Shown piece after piece: positions 27,275 through 37,372 of a stretch of DNA of 64,000 bases. Source of the DNA: Bacillota bacterium (GTDB lineage Bacteria > Bacillota > Clostridia > Tissierellales > MES13); assembly GCA_009711765.1 (NCBI GenBank), contig VEND01000122.1:1-64000 (forward strand). Reading direction: 5' to 3'. The position numbers were made by a program, and so were the translations under genes. Every line of letters starts with the position of its first letter. Within the stretch, counting starts at the first letter, position 1. The notes beneath the pieces are model-generated. The model ran no database searches and was not told where the DNA came from. It saw only the letters and a program-made list of their open reading frames with translations.

Positions 27275-28201
27275 TTAACCTAAAATAATATTAGTTTCTA
27301 TTTCATTTCCCCTTAAATAATCTTTAACCTTCATCGGTCTTTTTCCTGGGAATTGTATCTTTTTGATAATAATACTTCCATCTTTTACAGAAACATATAT
27401 ACCTTCATCATCAACTTTAACTATTTCTCCATTTGTTCCTTTCACTTCATTCCCTATATCAACTTTATAGATTTTCATTTTTTTACCTTTATAATGGGTA
27501 TAAGCACAAGGCCAAGGGTTAGTTCCCCTAACTAGATTTTTAATTGTTCTTTTAGATTTATTCCAATCTATTTTTCCTAGATTTTTATCCATCATAGGTG
27601 CATAACTTGAATTTTCATCATCTTGAGGTGTCCTTTTTACTTCTCCTCTATCTATAATATCAAGGGTCTTTATAAGTAAATTTGCACCTAAGTTCATCAA
27701 TTTATCATGTATAACTCCTGCAGTATCATTTTCTTTAATAGCTATTTCTTCTTTTAAAATCATATCACCTGTATCTAATCCTTCTTCCATATACATGGTT
27801 GTAACACCTGTTTTATCTTCACCATTAATTACTACCCAATTAATAGGTGCTGCTCCTCTATAATAAGGCAGTAACGAAGCGTGCACATTAATACACCCTT
27901 CTTTAGGTATATCTAAAATATCTTTTCTTAAAATCTGTCCATATGCAACAACAACAATAACATCTGGATCATATTTTTTTATCCTTTCAATATTTTCTTT
28001 TAGATTAATATTTTCAGGTTGAAAAACTTCTATTCCTAAATCTAAAGCCTTTTGTTTTACAGGAGTTGGTGTTAATTTCTTTCCTCTTCCTTTTTTTCTA
28101 TCTGGTTGAGTAACTACTAAAGATACGTTATATCCATTTTTATATATTGAATTTAAAGTAGGTACTGCAAAATCTGGAGTCCCCATAAATACAATGTTCA
28201 T
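27275..28201 (-). CDS. fmt: Methionyl-tRNA formyltransferase
   Basis: Formylates initiator Met-tRNA using 10-formyl-THF. The 308 residues begin MNIVFMGTPDFAVPTL, have the catalytic N/H/D set in NVHASLLPYYRGAAPINW and GDMIL near 105-150, and a C-terminal OB domain (about 205-305). It follows def by 9 nt, the usual pairing of formylation with deformylation. Confidence 0.98.
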   Translation of the reverse strand: MNIVFMGTPDFAVPTLNSIYKNGYNVSLVVTQPDRKKGRGKKLTPTPVKQKALDLGIEVFQPENINLKENIERIKKYDPDVIVVVAYGQILRKDILDIPKEGCINVHASLLPYYRGAAPINWVVINGEDKTGVTTMYMEEGLDTGDMILKEEIAIKENDTAGVIHDKLMNLGANLLIKTLDIIDRGEVKRTPQDDENSSYAPMMDKNLGKIDWNKSKRTIKNLVRGTNPWPCAYTHYKGKKMKIYKVDIGNEVKGTNGEIVKVDDEGIYVSVKDGSIIIKKIQFPGKRPMKVKDYLRGNEIETNIILG

Positions 28202-28210
28202 ATAATCCCC

Positions 28211-28654
28211 CTATTCTTGTATCACTTTATCTATATATAATATTCCTTCAAGATGGTCTATTTCATGACATAAAACTCTAGCTAAAAGTCCTTCTCCTTC
28301 GATTAGTTTCTCATCTCCATTAATATCTTGATATTTAACCTTTACTTTTTTTGGTCTTTTTACCTTTCCAGACTTATCTGGAACACTTAAGCATCCTTCT
28401 ACATCAATCTCTTCTCCTTCTGTGTGTATAATCATAGGATTAATTAATTTTATAGCACCTTCTCCTATATCTATAACTACTAATTTTTTAAGTATACCAA
28501 CTTGAGGAGCTGCTAAACCTACACCTTCTTCTTTATGCATTGTTTCTTCCATGTCATTTAGTAATGTCTTTACTCTATCACTTATATTATCAACATTTCT
28601 AGATTTTTTTCTTAAGATTGGATCTCCTTCATATCTTAGTTTTCTTATTGCCAT
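28211..28654 (-). CDS. def: Peptide deformylase
   Basis: Removes the formyl group from nascent proteins with a catalytic metal. The 147 residues show all three motifs: [10 protein letters not shown] near 44, EGCLSVP near 88 and [10 protein letters not shown] near 130. It is in the priA-def-fmt order and separated from priA by 12 nt. Confidence 0.98.
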   Translation of the reverse strand: MAIRKLRYEGDPILRKKSRNVDNISDRVKTLLNDMEETMHKEEGVGLAAPQVGILKKLVVIDIGEGAIKLINPMIIHTEGEEIDVEGCLSVPDKSGKVKRPKKVKVKYQDINGDEKLIEGEGLLARVLCHEIDHLEGILYIDKVIQE

Positions 28655-28666
28655 AAGGCTTCCCTC

Positions 28667-31132
28667 CTAAATTATTGATATTGGATTTATATCTAAATTA
28701 AATTTTATACTTTTATTATTTTCATTATTTTCAACACATATAGAATATACTATATCTTTTAATATACTTATATTTCCATTATCACATTTAATTAATATCT
28801 GCCATCTATACTTACCCTTTATTTTCATTATTGGGGCAGGATTAGGCCCCATTATATCATCTTGGTTAAATTGCATTTTAATTTTTTCTATATTATTAAT
28901 TATTTCTTTATAAGTTTCTTTTGAAGTTTTTATTACATTACGTTCTTTTATACCCGAAATAACAATATTTATTAAATTTTTAAATGGAGGATAGTCAAAT
29001 TCCTCTCTTAGTAATATTTCATTTTTATAAAAATCTTTGTAATTATGATCTTTTGCCATTTGTATACTAAAATGATCTGGCTCATATGTTTGTACTATAA
29101 CTTTACCTTCATTATCACCTCGTCCAGCCCTACCTGCAACTTGTGTGATCAATTGAAACGTCCTTTCTGATGATCTATAATCAGGTAAATTTAATGAAAT
29201 ATCTGCAGCAATAACCCCTACTAAAGTTACATTTGGAAAATCTAGTCCCTTAGAAATCATTTGGGTTCCAATTAAAATGTCTGCATTACCCTCTTTGAAT
29301 TTATTTAATATTCTTTCATGACTTCCTTTTTTAGAAGTTGTGTCTACATCCATCCTTAAAACTTTAGCTGTATCAAATGTTTCTTTAACCATCTCTTCTA
29401 CTCTCTGAGTACCTATACCAAAATATTTTATATACTTACTCCCACATTCAGGGCAAACCTTAGGTGGTTTAACTGCCAATCCACAGTAATGACATATTAA
29501 TGAATTTTTATTTCTATGATATGTCAAAGAAATATCGCATTCTCTACATTTAAGTACATGACCACATTCTCTACAGGATATAAAGGTAGAAAAACCTCTT
29601 CTATTTAAAAATAATATGGTTTGTTTGCCTATCTTTAGATTATCTTTAATTGCCTCATATAACTTTTTGCTGAATATGGATTTATTCCCGCTTTTAAGTT
29701 CTTCCTTCATATCTATTACATCAACTTCTGGCATCTTTTTTTTATTGACTCTATTATTAAGCTCTAATAATTTAATATCTTTCTTTAAAGCTTCATAGTA
29801 GGTATTAATAGAAGGAGTTGCTGATCCTAAAAGTAAAGATGCACCTTCTAATTCACACCTTTTTTTAGCTACCTCTATAGTATCATATTTTGGACTCATA
29901 CTAGACTTATAACTAGATTCATGTTCTTCATCTATAACTATTAATCCTAAATTTTTAAATGGTGCAAATATAGCTGATCTTGCCCCAACAACAATATTAA
30001 CTTCCCCTTCTTTTATTTTTCGCCATTCATCATACCTTTCACCTAGTGATAACCGACTATGAAGGACAGCTACATCATCTCCAAACCTCCCTATAAATCT
30101 ATCTAAAGTTTGGGGGGTTAATGATATTTCAGGTACTAATACTATACTCTGCTTTTTTAAGTTTAACATCTTTTCTATTAATTGCAAATAGATTTCAGTT
30201 TTTCCACTACCGGTTACTCCATGTAATAGAAATTTATTGTGTCTTTTATTTTTTATATCTGAATTTATAGTATCAAAACACTTTCTTTGATCATATTGTA
30301 ATTTATGTTTATAACTCTTTTTAATTTCTTTTGTTACAGGATTTCTTTTAACTTCCCTTTCATAAATTTTTATAATACCTTTATTTTCTAAGGATTTTGC
30401 TGATTGTAAATTAGAATTAGTAATACTTAATAATTTATTTAATTTAATATTATTATTCTTTTTTAGATATTTTAATATTTCTATCTGTTTATAAGCTCTT
30501 TTATTAATATTAATTTCTTCTTTATTACTAGATATAAGCTTTACAAACCTCTCATATCTTTTATCTATTTTATTATCTACACGACTTTTTGTTTTTATAA
30601 TGTTTTTCTTTTTTAATGATTTTATACTACTATTTATATTGTTTAATTTTAAGTTTTTTCTTATTGTATTAAATTCACTTTCCCCATTATTTAATAAGTA
30701 TTTAACTATTTTCTTTTGATTTTCTGAATTAATACTATCTAAAATCATTTTATCAATTTTATTTAAAGATATATATTTATTTACTTTATTAGATATTCCC
30801 GTAGGTAACATTGTTCTGAATACATCGATATATTGAGCAAGATACTTATATTTCATCCACATCCCTAAATTTATCATATTTTTAGAAAGTACAGGTTTAT
30901 TATCTACTATTTTTTTTATACCTTTTACTTTGTTTATATCTATATTTATTTCTTCTTTAAATCCAATAACTATTCCTTCTAAAAGTTTATTTCCAAATCC
31001 AAAGGGTACTAATACCCTCATTCCTTCTTTTAAAGTATCCTTTTTAGTATCAGGTATCTTATAGGTGTAAATTCTATCTGTTTTTGTACTTCTATTATCT
31101 ACTATTACTTCTGCAAATTCTTTTTTAAACAT
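28667..31132 (-). CDS. priA: Primosomal protein N' (replication restart helicase PriA)
   Basis: Superfamily 2 helicase that reloads the replisome at repaired forks. The 821 residues comprise a 3' DNA-binding domain (1-110), an unusually Asn/Lys-rich winged-helix-like linker (110-280), Walker A HGVTGSGKTEI near 307, DEEH, eight zinc-binding cysteines (CRECGHVLKCREC, CHYCG, CPECG) near 530-565, and motif VI QVAGRAGRG. GTG at 31141 opens the frame, but the ATG at 31132 is 6 nt behind AAAGGTG and is preferred. Confidence 0.96.
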   Translation of the reverse strand: MFKKEFAEVIVDNRSTKTDRIYTYKIPDTKKDTLKEGMRVLVPFGFGNKLLEGIVIGFKEEINIDINKVKGIKKIVDNKPVLSKNMINLGMWMKYKYLAQYIDVFRTMLPTGISNKVNKYISLNKIDKMILDSINSENQKKIVKYLLNNGESEFNTIRKNLKLNNINSSIKSLKKKNIIKTKSRVDNKIDKRYERFVKLISSNKEEININKRAYKQIEILKYLKKNNNIKLNKLLSITNSNLQSAKSLENKGIIKIYEREVKRNPVTKEIKKSYKHKLQYDQRKCFDTINSDIKNKRHNKFLLHGVTGSGKTEIYLQLIEKMLNLKKQSIVLVPEISLTPQTLDRFIGRFGDDVAVLHSRLSLGERYDEWRKIKEGEVNIVVGARSAIFAPFKNLGLIVIDEEHESSYKSSMSPKYDTIEVAKKRCELEGASLLLGSATPSINTYYEALKKDIKLLELNNRVNKKKMPEVDVIDMKEELKSGNKSIFSKKLYEAIKDNLKIGKQTILFLNRRGFSTFISCRECGHVLKCRECDISLTYHRNKNSLICHYCGLAVKPPKVCPECGSKYIKYFGIGTQRVEEMVKETFDTAKVLRMDVDTTSKKGSHERILNKFKEGNADILIGTQMISKGLDFPNVTLVGVIAADISLNLPDYRSSERTFQLITQVAGRAGRGDNEGKVIVQTYEPDHFSIQMAKDHNYKDFYKNEILLREEFDYPPFKNLINIVISGIKERNVIKTSKETYKEIINNIEKIKMQFNQDDIMGPNPAPIMKIKGKYRWQILIKCDNGNISILKDIVYSICVENNENNKSIKFNLDINPISII

Positions 31133-31247
31133 TTCATTCACCTTTCAACTTAAGCTATTATTATTATAGCATATAATACAAATAACATCTTTAATTAATA
31201 GTAATCATTAATAAGTCCAAACTTTTCTACTACATATGATAAATAAA

Positions 31248-31283
31248 AGCCAGATAAATAGTTAACCTACTATTTATCTAGCT
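31248..31283 (-). terminator. Terminator after coaBC
   Basis: Stem AGC-x-AGATAAATAG paired across an 8-nt loop, then CTTTTATTTAT on the minus strand. Confidence 0.8.
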
Positions 31284-31296
31284 CATTATAAAGAAA

Positions 31297-32487
31297 TTAA
31301 ATTAATTTACTAACTTTATCAATAATTAGTTCAGATAATTCTTCTTTTTTCATTTTAGGAAAACTTTCTTCATTTAGGTTTTTATCTACTATTGTTACAA
31401 TATTTGTATCGCTTTTAAAACCTGCATCCTTTTTAGAAACATCATTTACTATAATCATATCAAAATTTTTAGCCTTTAATTTCTTTTTTGAATTATTGAC
31501 TATATTATCGGTTTCGGCTGCAAAACCTATAATCTTTTGCTTTTCTTTTAATTTACCAAAATGTGCTGCTATATCAATATTTTTAACTAATTTTAATTCT
31601 AATTTACTACTTTTTTTCTTAATCTTATTTTTACTAACTTTCTCTGGTCTATAATCTAAAGGTGCTGCTGCTTTTATTAAGATATCACAATCTTCAAAAT
31701 GACTATCAACAGCTTCAAACATCTCTTCTGTAGTTTTAACATTAATAACATTTACACCCTTAGGTGCCTTTAAATTAGTAGGCCCACTTATTAAAGTTAC
31801 ATTAGCACCTTTATCTTTTGCTGATTTAGCTAAAGAATAGCCCATCTTACCACTAGAATGATTAGTTATATATCTAACTGGATCAATAGCTTGCATTGTA
31901 GGCCCTGCTGTTATTAAAACTTTTTTATCTTTTAGTTTAGAATCCTTTATAAAGGATTTTTCTACATAATCAACTATTATTTCAGGTTGAGCTAACTTAC
32001 CTTCGCCTATATCTCCACAGGCTAATCTTCCAGTATCTGTTTTAATAAATTCATATCCTAAATCCTTTAACTTATCCATATTTTGTTTGAAAAGTGGATT
32101 TCTAAACATTTGTGTATTCATAGCTGGGGCAAATATAACTTTTGAATTAGTTGCCATTATAGTGGTGCTAAGCATATCATCAGCTATTCCACATGCTACC
32201 TTCCCTATAATATTTGCGGTTGCTGGAACTATTAAAAACAAATCTGCCTTTTGTGCTAGTGATATATGTTCTACTTCCCACTTTTTTGGTTCATCAAACA
32301 TATCTACTGTAACAAAGTTTTGTGATAAGGACTGAAATGTTAATGGAGTTACAAATTTAGTAGCTGATTTTGTCATTATAACGTCAATATTTGCACCTTT
32401 TTTTATTAATCTACTAACAACATCAACGGCTTTATAAGCAGCTATCCCACCTGTAACTCCCACTACTATATTTTTATCCTTTAACAA
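31297..32487 (-). CDS. coaBC: Bifunctional phosphopantothenoylcysteine decarboxylase / phosphopantothenate-cysteine ligase CoaBC
   Basis: Makes 4'-phosphopantetheine in two steps. The N-terminal flavoprotein half has GVTGGIAAYKAV near 10 and the decarboxylase motif APAMNTQM near 107. The C-terminal CoaB half begins near 190 with VLITAGPT and NHSSGKMG. The length of 396 is normal. GTG at 32496 opens the frame, but TTG at 32487, 8 nt after GGAG, fits better. It follows rpoZ. Its product feeds CoaD at 11710. Confidence 0.95.
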   Translation of the reverse strand: MLKDKNIVVGVTGGIAAYKAVDVVSRLIKKGANIDVIMTKSATKFVTPLTFQSLSQNFVTVDMFDEPKKWEVEHISLAQKADLFLIVPATANIIGKVACGIADDMLSTTIMATNSKVIFAPAMNTQMFRNPLFKQNMDKLKDLGYEFIKTDTGRLACGDIGEGKLAQPEIIVDYVEKSFIKDSKLKDKKVLITAGPTMQAIDPVRYITNHSSGKMGYSLAKSAKDKGANVTLISGPTNLKAPKGVNVINVKTTEEMFEAVDSHFEDCDILIKAAAPLDYRPEKVSKNKIKKKSSKLELKLVKNIDIAAHFGKLKEKQKIIGFAAETDNIVNNSKKKLKAKNFDMIIVNDVSKKDAGFKSDTNIVTIVDKNLNEESFPKMKKEELSELIIDKVSKLI

Positions 32488-32500
32488 GCTTATCACTCCA

Positions 32501-32710
32501 TTACTTTAAACTTTTAATATCAGGTTTAGTATATTCTAACTTTCCTTCATAAAATTCTTCTAATGCTGTTGTAACACTTTTAGTAGTACGAACCTCAACA
32601 CCTGGCTCATCACCATCTACTAATTGTCTTGCTCTTTTTGAAACTAACATCACTAAAGTATATCTGCTATCTACCTTTTCTAATAATTCATTAATTGAAG
32701 GATATAACAT
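32501..32710 (-). CDS. rpoZ: RNA polymerase omega subunit
   Basis: Helps assemble beta' into RNA polymerase. The 69 residues show LLEKVDSRYTLVMLVSKRARQL, the conserved core that contacts beta', and ALEEFYEGKL. It is 3 nt downstream of gmk, the standard gmk-rpoZ-coaBC order. Confidence 0.95.
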   Translation of the reverse strand: MLYPSINELLEKVDSRYTLVMLVSKRARQLVDGDEPGVEVRTTKSVTTALEEFYEGKLEYTKPDIKSLK

Positions 32711-32713
32711 TCC

Positions 32714-33319
32714 CTATACCTCCTCTATTTTTTTTATTAATTCTTTTTGTCTATTTACTCTACATTTTTCAGCCTTCATTATTGCTTTAATATTATCAAC
32801 TGCTGATTGAACTTTATCATTTACCACACCATAGTCATATTTGAATACAAAATTAATTTCTTTATATGCAGAATTAAACCTTTTTAAAATAGCTTCCTTA
32901 GTCTCAGTTCCCCTATTTACTATTCTATTTTTTAACTCCTCCATAGATGGTGGTAATATAAATATGAAAACACCTTCCGGATAAATATCCTTAACTTTCA
33001 AAGCCCCTTGTATATCAATTTCTAATAATACATCTTCTCCCTTTTCTAATTTATCCATTACATATTTCTTTGGTGTTCCATAGAAATTATCATATACACT
33101 TGCATGTTCTAAAAATTCATTGCTTTTAATCATTTCTTTAAATTTATTTTTACCTAAAAAGAAATAGTTAACTCCATCTACTTCACCTTTTCTTGGTTCT
33201 CTAGTAGTTGCTGATATTGAAATATTTAAATCCTTTCTTTGTTTTAATAATTCTTTACATATCGTTCCCTTTCCAGCTCCTGAAGGTCCTGATACTACTA
33301 TAAGTAAACCCTTTTTCAT
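32714..33319 (-). CDS. gmk: Guanylate kinase
   Basis: Phosphorylates GMP to GDP. The 201 residues have the P-loop SGPSGAGKGTI at 10-20, the GMP-binding TTREPRKGEVDGVNYFF near 38 and LEIDIQGAL near 98. It lies in the yicC-remA-gmk-rpoZ-coaBC set with short spacing. Confidence 0.98.
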   Translation of the reverse strand: MKKGLLIVVSGPSGAGKGTICKELLKQRKDLNISISATTREPRKGEVDGVNYFFLGKNKFKEMIKSNEFLEHASVYDNFYGTPKKYVMDKLEKGEDVLLEIDIQGALKVKDIYPEGVFIFILPPSMEELKNRIVNRGTETKEAILKRFNSAYKEINFVFKYDYGVVNDKVQSAVDNIKAIMKAEKCRVNRQKELIKKIEEV

Positions 33320-33332
33320 TTGATACTCCTTT

Positions 33333-33602
33333 CTATTCCTTTGTAGAATCTATCTCTGCATCTTTATTATTTAATCTATGGGCAACAGTTTCAGGCTGAA
33401 CAGCTGATAAGATAATATGGTCACTATCTGTTACTATAACAGCTCTAGTTCTTCTTCCATATGTAGCATCTATTAACATTCCCCTTTCACGTGCTTCTTG
33501 TATTATTCTTTTAATAGGAGCTGACTCTGGGCTTACTATGCCTACTATTCTATTTGCTGATACTATATTACCAAAACCTATATTAATAAGTTTTATACTC
33601 AA
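33333..33602 (-). CDS. remA: RemA family DNA-binding regulator (DUF370)
   Basis: In Bacillus RemA activates matrix genes and forms ring-like DNA-binding assemblies. The 89 residues contain [26 protein letters not shown] and the [27 protein letters not shown] core that identify the family. The start is TTG, 8 nt after GGGAGG. It sits between yicC and gmk, as in most Firmicutes. The regulon in this organism cannot be deduced from the window. Confidence 0.95.
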   Translation of the reverse strand: MSIKLINIGFGNIVSANRIVGIVSPESAPIKRIIQEARERGMLIDATYGRRTRAVIVTDSDHIILSAVQPETVAHRLNNKDAEIDSTKE

Positions 33603-33616
33603 TATTATAACCTCCC

Positions 33617-34498
33617 TTACTCTATATTTTGTACTTGTTCTCTGATTTTTTCAAGTTCACTTTTTATATCCACTACTTTATTTGTAATTTTTAAATCTCC
33701 TGATTTAGAGCCTATAGTATTTGTTTCTCTATTCATTTCCTGAACTAAAAAATCTAACTTCCTTCCAACTATATCATCTGACTTAATGGTTTTGGTAAGT
33801 TGACTTATATGACTATATAATCTTACAACCTCTTCAGTTATATTACTCTTATCAGCGAAATGTGCTACTTCATTTGCTAATTTATTATCATCAATCTCAT
33901 AGTTTTCATCTAACAATTCCTCTATTCTAGTTTTTAGTTTTTCCTTATATTCTAAAACTACTTCAGAGGATTTTCCTTCGATTTCTTTAGTCATACTTTC
34001 TATTTTTTCTGCTCTTTTTTCTATATCTTCAGCTAATTCTTTTCCTTCTTTTATCCTCATATTCATTACATTTTCTAAAGCTTTCTTAACAGCAACTTCT
34101 AGACAATTCCAAACCTCATCTTCATCAGCTTCCTTTTTTTCAATCTTAAAAATATCTTGAAATCTTGAAAGAGTGTCACCGTTAATTTCATTACTTATAT
34201 TAATTTCATCACAGACAGTATCAATAGCTTCTTTATATGATTTTGCTAAGGATATATCAGGATTTACATCGACATCATTACTTTCATAATTTTCAAGTTT
34301 AATATATACTTCTACTCTACCTCTTTTAATTTTTCTTTTTATAACTTTTTTTATTTTCTCTTCTACATAATTCAAATGTTTAGGCATCCTAATAATAACA
34401 TCATTATACCTATGGTTAACTGATTTGATTTCAACAGTGAAATGTCTTAAATCATCACTATTTTCACTTCTTCCAAATCCTGTCATACTTCTTATCAT
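33617..34498 (-). CDS. YicC family endoribonuclease
   Basis: The family acts as an endoribonuclease in E. coli (YicC) and stress pathways. The 293 residues begin [12 protein letters not shown], the family hallmark, and end with the conserved [18 protein letters not shown] and a final [10 protein letters not shown] helix. The frame opens at an ATG at 34507, but AGGAAGG is placed for the ATG at 34498. It is the first gene of the remA-gmk-rpoZ-coaBC transcript. Confidence 0.93.
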   Translation of the reverse strand: MIRSMTGFGRSENSDDLRHFTVEIKSVNHRYNDVIIRMPKHLNYVEEKIKKVIKRKIKRGRVEVYIKLENYESNDVDVNPDISLAKSYKEAIDTVCDEINISNEINGDTLSRFQDIFKIEKKEADEDEVWNCLEVAVKKALENVMNMRIKEGKELAEDIEKRAEKIESMTKEIEGKSSEVVLEYKEKLKTRIEELLDENYEIDDNKLANEVAHFADKSNITEEVVRLYSHISQLTKTIKSDDIVGRKLDFLVQEMNRETNTIGSKSGDLKITNKVVDIKSELEKIREQVQNIE

Positions 34499-34518
34499 TA
34501 GTACCATCCTTCCTAAAT

Positions 34519-34546
34519 ATTATACTCAATTTTTAAATAAAATCAA
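34519..34546 (-). promoter_or_regulatory. Promoter of the yicC-remA-gmk-rpoZ-coaBC operon
   Basis: Minus-strand TTGATT (34541-34546), 16-nt spacer, TATAAT (34519-34524), about 20 nt before the yicC start. Confidence 0.7.
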
Positions 34547-34556
34547 CACTTAATAT

Positions 34557-35387
34557 TTAAAAATTGTATTTTCCACTACATACAAACTCTGCTGGTCCTG
34601 TCATGTATACATGTTTTTCAGTCTGCTCTATATTAACTACTCCACCTAATAGATGAACATCCACACTTTTATTTAGTCCACATATCCTAGTACCAATTAT
34701 TGCAGATGCTGCTGCTCCTGTACCACAGGCTAAAGTTTGACCAACTCCTCTTTCCCAAGTTAGTACTTTAATATTTTTATTATCTTTTATTTCTGCAAAA
34801 TTTACATTAATACCCTTTGGAAAAATCTCTAACTTTTCTATTAAATCTCCTACTTCTTTTATATCAATATTATCTAAATTATTACTATAAATAACACTGT
34901 GTATACTTCCTATTGCCACTGCAGAAATATCATATTCATTTCCTAAAACTTTAATTTTTTCATTTATAAATTCTTCTTTATCAGAAATTACAGGAATTTC
35001 TCTAGCAATAAAATTAGGAGTTCCTAAATTAACTTTAACATCACTAATCTTTCCCTTTATTTCTTTTATTTCAGGTTTCATTATACCTGCTAAAGTCTCG
35101 ACATTAAAGCTTTTTTTATCAATTAAATCATTATCATATACAAACTTCGTAAAACATCTTATTCCATTTCCACACATTGGTGCTTCTGTACCATCTGCAT
35201 TATAAAAACACATTTTAATATCAGCTTTATCTGATTTCTCAGCTACCATCATACCATCAGCACCGATACCAAAGTGTCTATTACAAACTTTTTTAGCTAA
35301 TTCATTATAATTTGGCATATTTTGATTTACACCATCAAATATTATGAAATCATTTCCTAGTCCATGTAACTTTTCAAATTTTAACAT
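34557..35387 (-). CDS. dapF: Diaminopimelate epimerase
   Basis: Converts LL- to meso-diaminopimelate for lysine and peptidoglycan. The 276 residues carry both catalytic cysteine motifs: APMCGNGIRCF near 70 and QTLACGTGAAASA near 220. The substrate residues in KLHGLGNDFIIFDG lie at the N-terminus. AGGAGG precedes the ATG. It is divergent from rqcH with a 197-bp AT-rich gap. Confidence 0.97.
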   Translation of the reverse strand: MLKFEKLHGLGNDFIIFDGVNQNMPNYNELAKKVCNRHFGIGADGMMVAEKSDKADIKMCFYNADGTEAPMCGNGIRCFTKFVYDNDLIDKKSFNVETLAGIMKPEIKEIKGKISDVKVNLGTPNFIAREIPVISDKEEFINEKIKVLGNEYDISAVAIGSIHSVIYSNNLDNIDIKEVGDLIEKLEIFPKGINVNFAEIKDNKNIKVLTWERGVGQTLACGTGAAASAIIGTRICGLNKSVDVHLLGGVVNIEQTEKHVYMTGPAEFVCSGKYNF

Positions 35388-35584
35388 TTTACACCTCCTT
35401 AAAAATACCTATTTAATATATTACTATATTAATTATCGTAATTCCTTTTAATTGTTACAATATTTTAATATTTAATTGTAAAAAATAATATTAAATCTAT
35501 TATTCATTATTATTCAAAATTAAACTTTATATTCTGATAACAAGATGTTATACTTTTAAATAAATATATATTGGAGGAATTTTT

Positions 35585-37360
35585 ATGTCATTAGATGGAA
35601 TAGTCGTTAAATCACTTATAGATGAATTAAATACTGAGATACTTAATGCTAAAATAGATAAAATTTATCAGCCAGAGGATGATGAAATACTTATAAGATT
35701 AAGAAATAACTCTACCAATTATAAATTATTAATATCTTCTAGTAGTAATAATCCGAGAATCCACTTTACTAATGCTGATAAAAAAAATCCTATTAAACCC
35801 CCTATGTTTTGTATGCTTTTAAGAAAACACCTTCAAGGTGGAAAAATTACTTACATAAAACAACCTACTCTAGAAAGAATAATAAAGATAGGTATCACTA
35901 GTTCAGATGAACTTGGAATAGCTTCTAATAAAGAATTAGTTATAGAAATTATGGGAAGGCATAGTAACATTATATTAATTGAAAAAGATACTTTAAATAT
36001 AATAGATTCAATAAAAAGAATAACTCCTGATGTAAGTAGAAAAAGGCAGATACTACCAGGTATAAACTATTCTTTACCCCCAAGTCAAAATAAGGATAAT
36101 CCTTTAGATCTTAACAAAAAAGATTTTTTAAATCTTTTAGATATTAATAACGATGGAATTTTATTATTTAAATTTATTTATAAAAACTATTTAGGTATTA
36201 GTCCTTTAATTGCTAAAGAAATATGCTATAGAAGTAATATTGATTCAAATAAACAAATCGGTGCTTTAAATGAAGATGAAATTAATTCTTTATTTAGGAG
36301 TTTTAATAATCTAATAAGTAACGTTTTAAATAATAACTACAAACCTACAATGGTTACTGATCCTGAAAACAATAAAGTTGTTGCTTTTTCAGCTATTAAT
36401 TTAGAACAATTTGATAAAGAAAAGAAACATTTTAACTCAATTAGTAAGGTTTTAGAAGAGTATTTTCTTACTAGAGATAGATTAGATAGAATACGTCAAA
36501 AGGCTATAAACTTAAGAAAAAATATATCAAATAAATTAGACAGAAATCAAAAGAAATTAGCTAAACAAAAAAAGGAACTTTTAAATGCTAAAAATAGAGA
36601 AAAATATAAAGTATATGGAGAATTAGTAACTGCAAACATTTATAGAATAGAAAGAGGACAAGAAAAATTAAAATGCAAAAACTTCTATGATAATAACAAA
36701 GAAATTACTATTAATTTAAAGCCAAGATTAACCCCATCAGAGAATGCTCAAAGATACTTTAGAAGATATAATAAATTAAAGAATGCATATAAAAAAGTAT
36801 CTAAAGAGATTAAGAAAACTAAAGCAGATATACAATATCTAGAACATATTTTACTTAGTATTGAAAACTGCACTGAATTAGAAGAATTAGAAGAGATACG
36901 TAGTGAACTAGTTGATGAGGGTTATTTAAGAGTTAAAAAGAAAAACAAAAAATCTAAAAAAAGAAAGACAACTTCAAAACCATATCATTTTATATCTTCA
37001 GATGGATATGACATTTATGTAGGAAAAAACAACAAACAAAATGATTATCTAACATTAAAATTTGCAAATAAACATGATATCTGGCTTCATACTAAAGATA
37101 TACCTGGGTCCCATGTTATAATTAGAAAAAAAGACAGTAACGAAATCCCTGAAAATACTTTGATTGAAGCTGCCTTATTAGCAGCCTTTCATAGTAAAGG
37201 TAAAATGTCTAGTAATGTTCCTGTTGACTATACAGAAAAAAACAATGTAAAAAAACCTAACGGTGCTAAACTAGGTATGGTTATTTATGAAAATAATAAT
37301 ACTTTATATGTAACTCCTAAAAAAAAGGAAATATATAAAATAAAAAAAATAGAGGATTAA
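35585..37360 (+). CDS. rqcH: Rqc2 homolog RqcH (NFACT, fibronectin-binding A family)
   Basis: Binds stalled 50S-peptidyl-tRNA complexes and drives C-terminal alanine tailing in ribosome quality control. The 591 residues have the NFACT-N domain (1-190, starting MSLDGIVVKSLIDELN), helix-hairpin-helix region, long coiled coil (about 290-430), a Lys-rich linker and NFACT-R (from about 465, with HDIWLHTKDIPGSHVIIR). GGAGG precedes the ATG. As a plus-strand gene next to the yicC operon it occupies the B. subtilis yloA position. Confidence 0.95.
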   Translation: MSLDGIVVKSLIDELNTEILNAKIDKIYQPEDDEILIRLRNNSTNYKLLISSSSNNPRIHFTNADKKNPIKPPMFCMLLRKHLQGGKITYIKQPTLERIIKIGITSSDELGIASNKELVIEIMGRHSNIILIEKDTLNIIDSIKRITPDVSRKRQILPGINYSLPPSQNKDNPLDLNKKDFLNLLDINNDGILLFKFIYKNYLGISPLIAKEICYRSNIDSNKQIGALNEDEINSLFRSFNNLISNVLNNNYKPTMVTDPENNKVVAFSAINLEQFDKEKKHFNSISKVLEEYFLTRDRLDRIRQKAINLRKNISNKLDRNQKKLAKQKKELLNAKNREKYKVYGELVTANIYRIERGQEKLKCKNFYDNNKEITINLKPRLTPSENAQRYFRRYNKLKNAYKKVSKEIKKTKADIQYLEHILLSIENCTELEELEEIRSELVDEGYLRVKKKNKKSKKRKTTSKPYHFISSDGYDIYVGKNNKQNDYLTLKFANKHDIWLHTKDIPGSHVIIRKKDSNEIPENTLIEAALLAAFHSKGKMSSNVPVDYTEKNNVKKPNGAKLGMVIYENNNTLYVTPKKKEIYKIKKIED

Positions 37361-37372
37361 TCCTCTATTTTT
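37345..37372. terminator. Bidirectional terminator between rqcH and the PAP2 gene
   Basis: Perfect stem AAAAATAGAGGA-TTAA-TCCTCTATTTTT with A- and T-runs, spanning the rqcH stop and reaching the end of the convergent gene. Confidence 0.9.
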